Assembly (NCBI GenBank): GCA_964632945.1
Contig: CAZWCX010000170.1
Coordinates: 1-12,682, forward strand
Length of the DNA: 12,682 nucleotides
Direction of reading: 5' to 3'
Origin: CAZWCX01 sp964632945
Lineage (GTDB): Bacteria > Planctomycetota > MHYJ01 > WSZJ01 > CAZWCX01
This document shows, in pieces, positions 1 to 7,102 of this stretch (within the stretch, counting starts at the first letter, position 1; each line of letters starts with the position of its first letter). The translations under genes were made by a program, and so were the position numbers. The notes beneath the pieces were generated by a model. The model searched no databases. It was not told the DNA's origin and was given only the letters and a program-made list of their open reading frames with translations.

Positions 1-523
1 GAGAGCAGTTGCCGCGGATTTGCTGACGGCCCTCCGCCCCGCGGGCGGGACGCGCCCGAACCTGCAACCGGCGCACGGGCCGCCCAGGGCGCGCGATCCG
101 GTGGACTGCGGATACGCCACGGCGAGACCTGCCGCGTGACGCACCGGCGCGGTGCATGCCCCACGGCGCTCCGACCCGACGGGCGCGGCGATTCTTCCGG
201 ACACACTCCTCCGGCAGGCCCCCAAGGCGTCGCTCGCACTTCCCGGGCCCGCCTCCGTTTCATGCCTTGGCGAATCGGCTACTCTCTCCCTCCGCACCTC
301 CAAAGTCGCCTTGCGCAGATTCGCGAACGCGGCCGGGGACGCTCGCCCCCGCTCGCCCGGCCATCGCTCACCGATGCTCGCGGGTCTCGATACCGCAGCA
401 GCCGCCACGTAGCCTGCAGAGGCGGGACCATCGCACGCGGACGAGACGGGCGCGCCGGCACGAACGCGATCGCGGCTCCGGAGCGTCCGGTGCGTTCGGC
501 TTCGAATCTCGGCCCAGGCGCGA
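1..523. other. Gene-free stretch downstream of phoR
   Basis: No coding region can be supported here. Open frames exist on both strands, but their products are rich in Arg, Pro and Ala with no recognisable domain, which is typical of chance frames in GC-rich DNA. A minus-strand frame of 82 codons begins with a GTG overlapping the phoR stop (527-525), but its product resembles nothing I know. I see no tRNA-like fold and no clear terminator. Short GC-rich palindromes such as the one at 474-483 occur without a T-run. The stretch probably holds the 3' end of the pho operon transcript. Confidence 0.5.
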
Positions 524-2290
524 TCACGGCACGAAGTTCCCGGTCGTCCGCGCGCCCGCCTCTCCCGCGGTCGCCCCGGCGGGCAGACGAAGCACGAACC
601 TGCAGCCCCGGCCCGGCTCGCTCTCCACACCGGCGCTGCCGCCGTGTACTTGCGCGACGTGTTTCACGATCGACAGCCCCAGCCCGGTTCCGCCCAGGGC
701 GCGCGACCTCGACTTATCGACCCGGTAGAAGCGTTCGAAGACCCGCGAGAGATCCGGTTCCTGGATTCCGGGGCCGTCGTCGATGACCTCGATCCGCACG
801 TCCGTCCCGTCGCGAGCGGCGCGAAGGACGATCCTTCCGGACTCCTGCGTGTACTTGATCGCGTTGTCCACCAGGTTGCCGACGGCCCGCTCCAGCAATT
901 CCGCATCGGCCTGGAGCACGATATCCGCTTCGTCGACCTCGCTCTCCAGGGTCTGGTTTTTCCGTGCCGCCAGCGGCGCGAACTGCCGGCACATCGCGAG
1001 CACGAACGCCCCCAGGTCCAACGCGATCGGCCGGATCAGGGTGCCGGCGGCCTCGATTCGGGAGAGTTGCAGCAAGTCGTCGACGATCGCCGAGAGCCGG
1101 CGCAGGTTCCGGTCCACGACTTCCAGAAACTCCGGACCGCGCACCGGGTCGGCCGCGGCCCCGTCCCGGAGGGTCTCCACGTACCCGAGGGCGAGGCTCA
1201 AGGGCGTGCGCAGTTCGTGAGAGACGTTGGCGACGAATTCCCGGCGCAGGGCGTCGTACCGCCGTTCTTCCGTCGCGTCATGCGCCACGAGCACGACGCC
1301 ATGCCCTTCGACCGGGCTGAGGCACACTCCGACCACGCGCGGCCCGACCTCCCGCACCGACCGGCCCGGGGCGCCCGATCGCAGGACCGAGCGGACTTCG
1401 TCCTCCAGCCGCTCGAGCCGCACCGCCTCCCAGACGAGAAGCCCGACCGGGTCCACGCGGAGGTCGAGCAGGGTGCGTGCCGCCGCATTGCAGGACTCCA
1501 CGCGCCCGTCCGGGTCGCACGCGATGACGCCTTCCTGCATGCTGGCGATCACGGCGAGCAGCTTGCGGCTCTCCGCGCTCAAGGCCGCGACTCGGCGGGC
1601 CAGTTCCTCCGACATCCGATTGATCGCGGACGCGACTCCGCCGACGTCGTCCGCCTGATCGAGGGGCGCCCGCCGTCCGACCTCGCCGCCGGCGATCGCC
1701 TCGGCGACCACGCGGACCTCCCGCAACGGACGCGAGATCCGGCGCGCCAAAAGTGCGGAGACCCCGGCGCCCAGGGCCCCGACGGCAAGGAAGGCGGCCG
1801 CCAGGGCTTCGTACACCGAGCGCAGGGCTCGATCGACGCGCTCCAGGGAAATCGCCGCCCGCACGACCGCGCCCTGCGGGCGCGCCGGATCCACGGGAAC
1901 GGCCACGTACATCATGGCGTGACCGACGGTGTCGCTGTGCCGGATGTGTCGTCCCAGGCCCGACGCGCGCGCGTCCACCACTTCCGGACGCCCGTCGTGG
2001 TTCTCCATGGCGCCCGGTTCGGCGTGCGAGTCGGCGCGCACGGTCCCGTCGTCCCCGACGACCGTCAGCCGCGTTTCCAGCGCCCCACCCACCTCCCGGA
2101 GGAGCTCCTGGAGCTCGGCGACCGCCGCGGACCGGCGCACCTGGGCGCGCAGGAGCGCGGCGTCGGATTGCAGTCGTTGCTCGATCTCGTCCAGCGTGCG
2201 CGCGCGGATGGCGCGGCCGGCGACGACGCCGAACACGGCCAGCGACCCCACCAGCACGGCGAGAAACGACCCGAAGAGGCGAGCAAACAC
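524..2290 (-). CDS. phoR: PhoR-type sensor histidine kinase
   Basis: A 588-residue membrane histidine kinase that would phosphorylate the adjacent PhoB-type regulator when phosphate is scarce. Segments in order: TM1 (about 7-24), a periplasmic domain (about 25-158), TM2 (about 160-181), a HAMP region (182-235), a PAS-like domain (about 240-340), then the dimerisation domain with SHELRTPLS and phospho-acceptor His358. The catalytic domain follows, with N box NLVDNAIKY (472-480), G1 DDGPGI (504-509), F box FERFYR and G2 GGTGLGLS (533-540). The GTG start lies 7 bp after the regulator stop and no better start is visible. It is last in the operon. The periplasmic loop is much larger than in E. coli PhoR and resembles the architecture of Gram-positive PhoR/WalK kinases. 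The PhoR assignment rests on the pst context plus the domain order. Confidence 0.93.
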   Translation of the reverse strand: MFARLFGSFLAVLVGSLAVFGVVAGRAIRARTLDEIEQRLQSDAALLRAQVRRSAAVAELQELLREVGGALETRLTVVGDDGTVRADSHAEPGAMENHDGRPEVVDARASGLGRHIRHSDTVGHAMMYVAVPVDPARPQGAVVRAAISLERVDRALRSVYEALAAAFLAVGALGAGVSALLARRISRPLREVRVVAEAIAGGEVGRRAPLDQADDVGGVASAINRMSEELARRVAALSAESRKLLAVIASMQEGVIACDPDGRVESCNAAARTLLDLRVDPVGLLVWEAVRLERLEDEVRSVLRSGAPGRSVREVGPRVVGVCLSPVEGHGVVLVAHDATEERRYDALRREFVANVSHELRTPLSLALGYVETLRDGAAADPVRGPEFLEVVDRNLRRLSAIVDDLLQLSRIEAAGTLIRPIALDLGAFVLAMCRQFAPLAARKNQTLESEVDEADIVLQADAELLERAVGNLVDNAIKYTQESGRIVLRAARDGTDVRIEVIDDGPGIQEPDLSRVFERFYRVDKSRSRALGGTGLGLSIVKHVAQVHGGSAGVESEPGRGCRFVLRLPAGATAGEAGARTTGNFVP

Positions 2291-2297
2291 GTCCGGT

Positions 2298-2981
2298 TCA
2301 GCCCTCCCGGATCCGGTACCCCACTCCCCGCACGGTTTCGATCAACTCCCCCTCGCGTCCCAGCTTGCGCCGCAGGGCGGCGACGTGCACGTCGACCGTG
2401 CGGTCGGTCACCGGGGAATCGTCGGCCCGCACCTCGGTCAGCAGGTTCTCGCGCGAATAGACGCGTCCCGGACGGCGGGCGAGGGCGCGGAGCAGGTTGA
2501 ACTCCGTTGCGGTGAGGCTCAGCGATCGTCCCGCGGCGACGACCGTGCGTCGTCCCGAATCGATTACCACCGGACCGACGGTCACGACCTCCGCGGCCGG
2601 GGCGGCGGGGTGGGAGCGGCGCAGCAGCGCCTTCACACGGGCGAGCAGCTCGCGCACGCCGAAGGGTTTCGTCATGTAGTCGTCCGCGCCGAGTTCCAAC
2701 CCGACCACCCGGTCGGCTTCCTCCGCCTTCGACGTCAACATAAGGATCGGCGTCGATGCCGTGTTCGGCTCCGCGCGCAGCCGCTTGATTACTTCCCAGC
2801 CGTCCAGGCCCGGCATCATCACGTCGAGGATCACCACGTCCGGATGATGCCTGCGCGCCGCCTCCAGCCCCCTTTCCCCGTCCGACGCCGTCAGCACCAG
2901 GTAGTCGGATCGCGACAGGTTGTAGTCCAGCAGCCGAAGCAGGTCGGGCTCGTCGTCGATGACCAGGACGGTCCGCGTCAC
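2298..2981 (-). CDS. phoB: PhoB/PhoP-type response regulator (OmpR family)
   Basis: A 227-residue two-component regulator, expected to bind the Pho boxes upstream of pstS and the porin once phosphorylated by PhoR. The receiver domain (1-120) has the acidic pocket Asp9-Asp10, phospho-acceptor Asp53 in ILDVMMPG, switch Thr83 and Lys105 in TKPFG. The winged-helix DNA-binding domain (about 130-227) has the family pattern LTATEFNLLRAL, the recognition-helix region DRTVDVHVAALRRKL and the terminal GVGYR wing. The start is GTG at 2981, 4 bp after the phoU stop, with an AGGGG ribosome site about 8 bp upstream. An ATG at 2986 is out of frame. Membership of the PhoB/PhoP subfamily is inferred from sequence style and from its place between phoU and phoR. 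Confidence 0.94.
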   Translation of the reverse strand: MTRTVLVIDDEPDLLRLLDYNLSRSDYLVLTASDGERGLEAARRHHPDVVILDVMMPGLDGWEVIKRLRAEPNTASTPILMLTSKAEEADRVVGLELGADDYMTKPFGVRELLARVKALLRRSHPAAPAAEVVTVGPVVIDSGRRTVVAAGRSLSLTATEFNLLRALARRPGRVYSRENLLTEVRADDSPVTDRTVDVHVAALRRKLGREGELIETVRGVGYRIREG

Positions 2982-2985
2982 GTCA

Positions 2986-3660
2986 TCACCCCTGGCGCTT
3001 CTTTTCTTCGTGATGGTGACGGACGTCGCGGCCCTGCGCCACGTAGATGACCTCTTCGGCGATGTTCGTCGCGTGATCCCCCACGCGCTCCAGATTGCGC
3101 GAGATCAGAATCAGCGGCAGCGCGCGCGGGATCGTCGGCGGCTCCGACATCATGTACGTGAGCAGTTCCCGGAAGATCTGGTCCTTGAAGGCGTCGACCT
3201 TGTCGTCTTCGCCGAGGACCTTCTGCGCCAGATCCACGTCCTGGCGCACGAACGCATCCAGGCTCGACCGCATCATCCCGCGCGCCAGATCGGCCATGAT
3301 CGGGATGTCGATCAGCGGCTTGAGCGGGGGATGCTGAATGACCACCGCCGTATTCTGGCAGATGTTCACCGCCTGGTCCCCGATCCGCTCCAGGTCGCCG
3401 GCGATCTTCGAGCACATGACGACGAGACGCAGATCGGCAGCCACCGGGTGCTGCAGGGCCAGAATGCCGATCACGCGCTCGTCGATCTCGATCTGGAGCT
3501 CGTTGACCTCTTCTTCCCGACGAAAGACTTCGCTGTGACCCTGGTCGCTCCGTTCCAGCAGGCACTGGATCGCCTTGTCGATCATCGTCTCCGCCAGCGT
3601 GCCCATGTGCACGAGGCGCGAGCGGCACTGCGCGATCTGTTCCTCGAAGTGGCGGTGCAT
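2986..3660 (-). CDS. phoU: PhoU, phosphate signalling and transport regulator
   Basis: A 224-residue all-helical cytosolic protein that in characterised systems couples the state of the Pst transporter to PhoR and restrains Pho signalling when phosphate is plentiful. It shows the two-repeat PhoU architecture, each repeat with its metal-binding motif: DLERIGDQAVNI (89-100) and NLERVGDHATNI (189-200). The Glu and Asp residues bind Fe or Mn clusters in known structures. The ATG start overlaps the preceding pstB stop by one base (TAATG), which fixes the start and suggests translational coupling. Length and motifs are normal. The C-terminus is polar and ends in a His/Glu/Lys-rich tail (HHHEEKKR). 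Confidence 0.96.
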   Translation of the reverse strand: MHRHFEEQIAQCRSRLVHMGTLAETMIDKAIQCLLERSDQGHSEVFRREEEVNELQIEIDERVIGILALQHPVAADLRLVVMCSKIAGDLERIGDQAVNICQNTAVVIQHPPLKPLIDIPIMADLARGMMRSSLDAFVRQDVDLAQKVLGEDDKVDAFKDQIFRELLTYMMSEPPTIPRALPLILISRNLERVGDHATNIAEEVIYVAQGRDVRHHHEEKKRQG

Positions 3661-4451
3661 TACCCGAACCTCCCCGTCACGTACCCTTCGGTCCGGGGGT
3701 TCTTCGGTCGGGTGAAGATGGCCGCCGTGCGGTCGAACTCCACCATCTCCCCGAGCCACATGAACCCGCACCAGTCCGAGGAGCGCGTCGCCTGCTGCAT
3801 GTTGTGGGTGACGATCACGATCGTATACTTTTCCTTCAATTCCTGCATCAGCTCTTCGACCCGGGCCGTGGCGATCGGATCCAGCGCCGAGCACGGCTCG
3901 TCCATCAGCAGCACCTCCGGTTCGACCGCCAGGAGGCGCGAGATACAGAGCCGCTGCTGCTGCTCCGCGCTCAGGGACAAGGCGTTTTCCCCCTGTTTGT
4001 CCTTCAGCTCCTCCCAGAGCCCGGTGGACCGAAGCGCAGACTCGGCCATCGCGTCCAATCGGTCCCGGGCCGATTCGCCATGGACGCGCGGACCGTAGAC
4101 CACGTTTTCGTACACGGACAGCGGAAACGGGTTGGGACGCTGGAAAACCATGCCGATCCGCTTGCGCAGACGCGTGACGCTCATCCCTCTCAGCACGCTG
4201 CTGCCGTCGAGCAGGATGTCCCCCTCGATGCGGAAGCCGCGGATGCCGTCGCTCATCCGGTTGAAGCAGCGAAGAAGCGTCGATTTCCCGCACCCGGACG
4301 GTCCGATGATCGCCGTGATCGACCGGCTGGGAATGTCCAGCGACACCTTTTTCAGCGCGTGAAAGCCCCCATAGTACGCGTTCACCGACTGCACGCGGAC
4401 TTTCACGTCCGTCGCCGGCGGCGCTGCGGAAGCCGTGCCTTCCCCGCTCAT
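3660..4451 (-). CDS. pstB: PstB1, phosphate ABC transporter ATPase with altered signature motif
   Basis: A 263-residue nucleotide-binding subunit of the phosphate importer on the cytosolic face. Walker A is GPSGCGKST (50-58), the Q-loop is FQRPNPF with Gln104, Walker B is LLMDEP (181-186, catalytic Glu185), the D-loop is SALD, and the H-loop His216 sits in VTHNMQQ, the usual PstB pattern. The ABC signature, LSGGQ in nearly all PstB proteins, is LSAEQ here (160-164; codons 3974-3960 checked by hand). DEPCS replaces the usual DEPTS, a change shared with PstB2. The ATG start has a strong AGGAGG 9 bp upstream and lies 25 bp after the pstB2 stop. I infer it pairs with PstB2 rather than with itself. 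The first 15 or so residues are a non-conserved extension. Confidence 0.95.
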   Translation of the reverse strand: MSGEGTASAAPPATDVKVRVQSVNAYYGGFHALKKVSLDIPSRSITAIIGPSGCGKSTLLRCFNRMSDGIRGFRIEGDILLDGSSVLRGMSVTRLRKRIGMVFQRPNPFPLSVYENVVYGPRVHGESARDRLDAMAESALRSTGLWEELKDKQGENALSLSAEQQQRLCISRLLAVEPEVLLMDEPCSALDPIATARVEELMQELKEKYTIVIVTHNMQQATRSSDWCGFMWLGEMVEFDRTAAIFTRPKNPRTEGYVTGRFG

Positions 4452-4476
4452 GGGGTCTTCCTCCTGGGCGGATTTC

Positions 4477-5226
4477 CTACCCGAACCGTCCGCTGATGTA
4501 CTCCCCGGTCACCTTCTCGCGCGGGTTCACGAACAGGCTCTCGGTGGCGCCGACCTCGATCACTTTCCCCTGCAGGAAAAAGGCCGTCCGGTCCGCAACC
4601 CGGGAGGACTGCATCACGTTGTTGGTCACCAGAACGACCGTCAGCCTCGCCTTCAGCGCCGACAGCGCCTCTTCGATTTTCGCCGTCGAGATCGGGTCGA
4701 GCCCGGAGCAGGGCTCGTCGAGCAGCAGGACCTCCGGTTCGAGCATGAGCGCGCGGGCGAGGCAGAGTCGCTGCTGCTGCCCGCCCGAGAGCGCGAACGC
4801 CGAGGAGTGGAGGCGATCCTTCACCTCGTCCCACAGATACGCCGACCGTAACGACTCCTCCACCCTCGCTTCCAGACCGGCGGCCCGTCCGGACAACTGC
4901 GGCCCGAAGACCAGATTCTGCCAGATCGACCCCGGCAGCGGAACGGGAACGGCAAACACCATGCCCATGCTCTTGCGCAACAGGGCCACATCGACCGGTT
5001 CGCGGTACAGATCGATCCCCTGGTAGCGGATCGTCCCGCGGGCGTGGAAGCGCGGGTCGAGGTCGTTCATCCGGTTCAAGCTGCGCAGAAACGTCGTCTT
5101 CCCGCTCCCGGCCGGTCCGATGATGCCGAGCACTTCGTGCTCCAGCACCTCGAGCGAGACGGACTCCAGGACGTTCCGGCCGCCGTATCCTGCGGTGAAT
5201 TCCTGGACTTCGAGGATCGCGGTCAC
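4477..5226 (-). CDS. pstB: PstB2, phosphate ABC transporter ATPase lacking Q-loop Gln and H-loop His
   Basis: A 249-residue second PstB paralogue. Walker A GPAGSGKTT (37-45), signature LSGGQ (146-150) and Walker B LLLDEP (167-172, Glu171) are intact. The Q-loop reads VFAVPVPLP, so Ala92 replaces the invariant Gln (codon 4953-4951), and the H-loop reads VTNNVMQ, so Asn202 replaces the switch His (codon 4623-4621). I checked both codons against the DNA. The open frame extends far upstream, but the gene starts at the GTG at 5226. This GTG overlaps the pstA stop as GTGA and places the conserved LEVQEFTAGYGG at the N-terminus as in other PstB proteins. The defects complement those of PstB1, implying a heterodimer with one canonical and one degenerate ATP site. 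Confidence 0.93.
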   Translation of the reverse strand: MTAILEVQEFTAGYGGRNVLESVSLEVLEHEVLGIIGPAGSGKTTFLRSLNRMNDLDPRFHARGTIRYQGIDLYREPVDVALLRKSMGMVFAVPVPLPGSIWQNLVFGPQLSGRAAGLEARVEESLRSAYLWDEVKDRLHSSAFALSGGQQQRLCLARALMLEPEVLLLDEPCSGLDPISTAKIEEALSALKARLTVVLVTNNVMQSSRVADRTAFFLQGKVIEVGATESLFVNPREKVTGEYISGRFG

Positions 5227-6128
5227 GTCTGGCGCAGCCTCCGGCGGATTCGCGAGCGCACGAGGATCGCGGTGAAGTTGAGGGCGAACGTGACCAGGAG
5301 CAGGACGAGCACGGTGGTATAGAGGATCGGCTTGGTCGCCTCCACGTCCGGCGACTGGGTGGTCAGCACGTAGATGTGGTAGCCGAGTTCCATGAACTGG
5401 TCGTTCAGTTTCTTGGGCAGATACGGCAGATAGTAGGCCGCGCCGGTGAACAGGATCGGCGCGACCTCGCCGGCGCCGCGGGAGACGGCGAGGATGGCGC
5501 CGGTAAGCATCCCGCCGATCGATTGCGGCAGGACGACGCGCCGAACCACCTGCCAGTGGGTCGCGCCCATGGCATACGCGGCCTCGCGGTAGCTCTTCGG
5601 CACGGCGCGGAGGGCCTCTTCCGTGGCCACCACCACCGTCGGCAGCGTCAGCACCGCCAGGGTCAGCGCCGCCCACAGGATGCATGGCTGCCCGAAGGCC
5701 AGCTTGCCGCCGAAGAAGATCCGGTCGATCCCCTCGCCGGCGAAATTGATGAAGAAGCCGAGACCGAACAGCCCGAAGACGATCGCGGGGACGCCCGCGA
5801 GATTCTGCAGGGCGAGGCGGACGAGGTGGACCGCGCGCGAGTCCTGGCGCGCGTACTCGTGCAGGTAGACCGCGGTGGCCACGCCGAGGGGCACGACGGC
5901 GAGGGTCATCAGCAGGACGAGGACGACGGTGCCGAAGATGGCCGGGAAGATCCCGCCCTCGGTCATCCCCGCCCGCGGTTCGCCGGCCACGAAGTCCCAG
6001 CTCAGACGCTCCCAGCCGTGCACGACGATGTCGCCGAGAATGATCGCCACCATGGCCAGGATGACGACGCAGCACAGGCCGGTCAGGCCGGTGAACGAGA
6101 CCGCGATGAACCGGATCCAGCGGGTCAT
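5223..6128 (-). CDS. pstA: PstA, phosphate ABC transporter permease
   Basis: A 301-residue inner-membrane permease forming the translocation path with PstC. The first hydrophobic segment covers about 10-32, a periplasmic loop about 36-60, and further segments about 62-85, 105-128, 148-170, 205-230 and 268-290, giving six as in the family. The EAA loop that docks on the ATPases is visible at about 170-205 (EEALRAVPKSYREAAYAMGA then VVLPQS). The segment SRGAGEVAPI corresponds to the conserved charged transmembrane patch of PstA. The ATG overlaps the pstC stop as ATGA, and the stop overlaps the GTG of pstB2 as GTGA. Length and motifs are normal. Confidence 0.95.
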   Translation of the reverse strand: MTRWIRFIAVSFTGLTGLCCVVILAMVAIILGDIVVHGWERLSWDFVAGEPRAGMTEGGIFPAIFGTVVLVLLMTLAVVPLGVATAVYLHEYARQDSRAVHLVRLALQNLAGVPAIVFGLFGLGFFINFAGEGIDRIFFGGKLAFGQPCILWAALTLAVLTLPTVVVATEEALRAVPKSYREAAYAMGATHWQVVRRVVLPQSIGGMLTGAILAVSRGAGEVAPILFTGAAYYLPYLPKKLNDQFMELGYHIYVLTTQSPDVEATKPILYTTVLVLLLVTFALNFTAILVRSRIRRRLRQT

Positions 6129-7102
6129 GCCGGCCGCACCCCGCTTCGGGACTTGCCCTGAAGCCGGTCACGCAGGCGGCCGACGTACCAGTGCCCGAGC
6201 AGATTGAGCAGGAAGGTGACGAGGAAGAGGAATGCCCCGAGGAAAAACAGCACGTGGTAGTGGGCGCTGCCGTGGACGACCTCGCCGAGTTCCGCGGCGA
6301 TCGTGGCGGAGAAACTGCGGAACGAGGTCCTCGGGTCGAGGGAGAGCATGGCCGCGTTCCCGCTCGACATGAGCACGATCATCGTCTCGCCGATGGCCCG
6401 GCCCGCGCCCAGGACGCAGGCGGCGAACACGCCGGGCATGGCCGCCGGCAGGACCACGCGCCAGGCGGTCTGCCAGCGGTTGGCGCCGAGCGCCAGCGAG
6501 CCGTCGCGGAACGACTGCGGGACCGCCGAGAGGGCGTCCTCGGAGACGGTGTAGACGATCGGGATCACCGCCAGCGCCAGGCCGATCCCGGCGGTGATCG
6601 CATTCAGGCGATAGATGAACCCGAAGGCGTCCTGCAGCCACGTCGCCAGAACCATGAGAGCGAAAAAGCCGATCACCACCGACGGGATTCCGGCCAGCAG
6701 TTCCACCGCCGGTTTCACGACTTCGCGGACGGCCTGCGGGGCGAATTCGCTGGTGAAGATCGCCGCCCCCACCGCCACGGGCAGGGCGAGCAACAACGCG
6801 ACCACGGTGACCTTGAGGGTGCCGACCAGCAGCGGGAGAAGGGAGTACTTCGGCACGACCGAAACCGGCTGCCAGGAGAACCCCCCGCTTTCGAGCGGCG
6901 CAATCATCGAGCCGATCGTCACCTCCTCGTGAACCTCGGCGGAGGTGAAAATCGGCACCGCCTCCTTGGCGACGAAGACGAAGATCAGCACCAGCGCGGC
7001 GATCACGATGAACGCGCTGGAGCGAATGAACAGCTCGATCCCCTGCTCGATCAGTCGCGAGCGCGGACGGAGCAGGAGGGCCTCATTTCGTGGCTGCGCC
7101 AA
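6125..7102 (-). CDS. pstC: PstC, phosphate ABC transporter permease
   Basis: A 325-residue inner-membrane permease and partner of PstA. Hydrophobic segments lie at about 27-46, 88-115, 135-156, 166-186, 222-245 and 284-303. The EAA loop is at about 188-222 (SEDALSAVPQSFRDGSLALGA, then WRVVLPAAMPG). GRAIGET (234-240) carries the conserved Arg and Glu of the transport pathway. No ATG precedes the conserved region. The best start is TTG at 7102, which has GGAGG 4 bp upstream and lies inside the last codons of pstS (20-bp overlap). An ATG at 7086 overlapping the pstS stop is out of frame. A rare start codon here could tune the permease down relative to the binding protein. Confidence 0.93.
   Translation of the reverse strand: MAQPRNEALLLRPRSRLIEQGIELFIRSSAFIVIAALVLIFVFVAKEAVPIFTSAEVHEEVTIGSMIAPLESGGFSWQPVSVVPKYSLLPLLVGTLKVTVVALLLALPVAVGAAIFTSEFAPQAVREVVKPAVELLAGIPSVVIGFFALMVLATWLQDAFGFIYRLNAITAGIGLALAVIPIVYTVSEDALSAVPQSFRDGSLALGANRWQTAWRVVLPAAMPGVFAACVLGAGRAIGETMIVLMSSGNAAMLSLDPRTSFRSFSATIAAELGEVVHGSAHYHVLFFLGAFLFLVTFLLNLLGHWYVGRLRDRLQGKSRSGVRPA

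Noticed and set aside
279..527. Minus-strand frame of 82 codons starting with a GTG that overlaps the phoR stop
   Set aside because: The overlap is suggestive, but the product is Arg/Pro-rich with no domain, and such frames are common by chance in this base composition.
80..706. A 17-bp direct repeat at 80-96 and 690-706
   Set aside because: A single short GC-rich match, with the second copy inside phoR; likely chance.
644..2500. Long plus-strand open frame antisense to phoR and phoB
   Set aside because: It is a mirror of genuine coding on the minus strand, and the product has no recognisable motif.
5227..6171. Upstream extension of the PstB2 frame
   Set aside because: It lies wholly within pstA, and its residues are Arg/Pro-rich. 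The GTG overlapping the pstA stop gives a normal PstB N-terminus.
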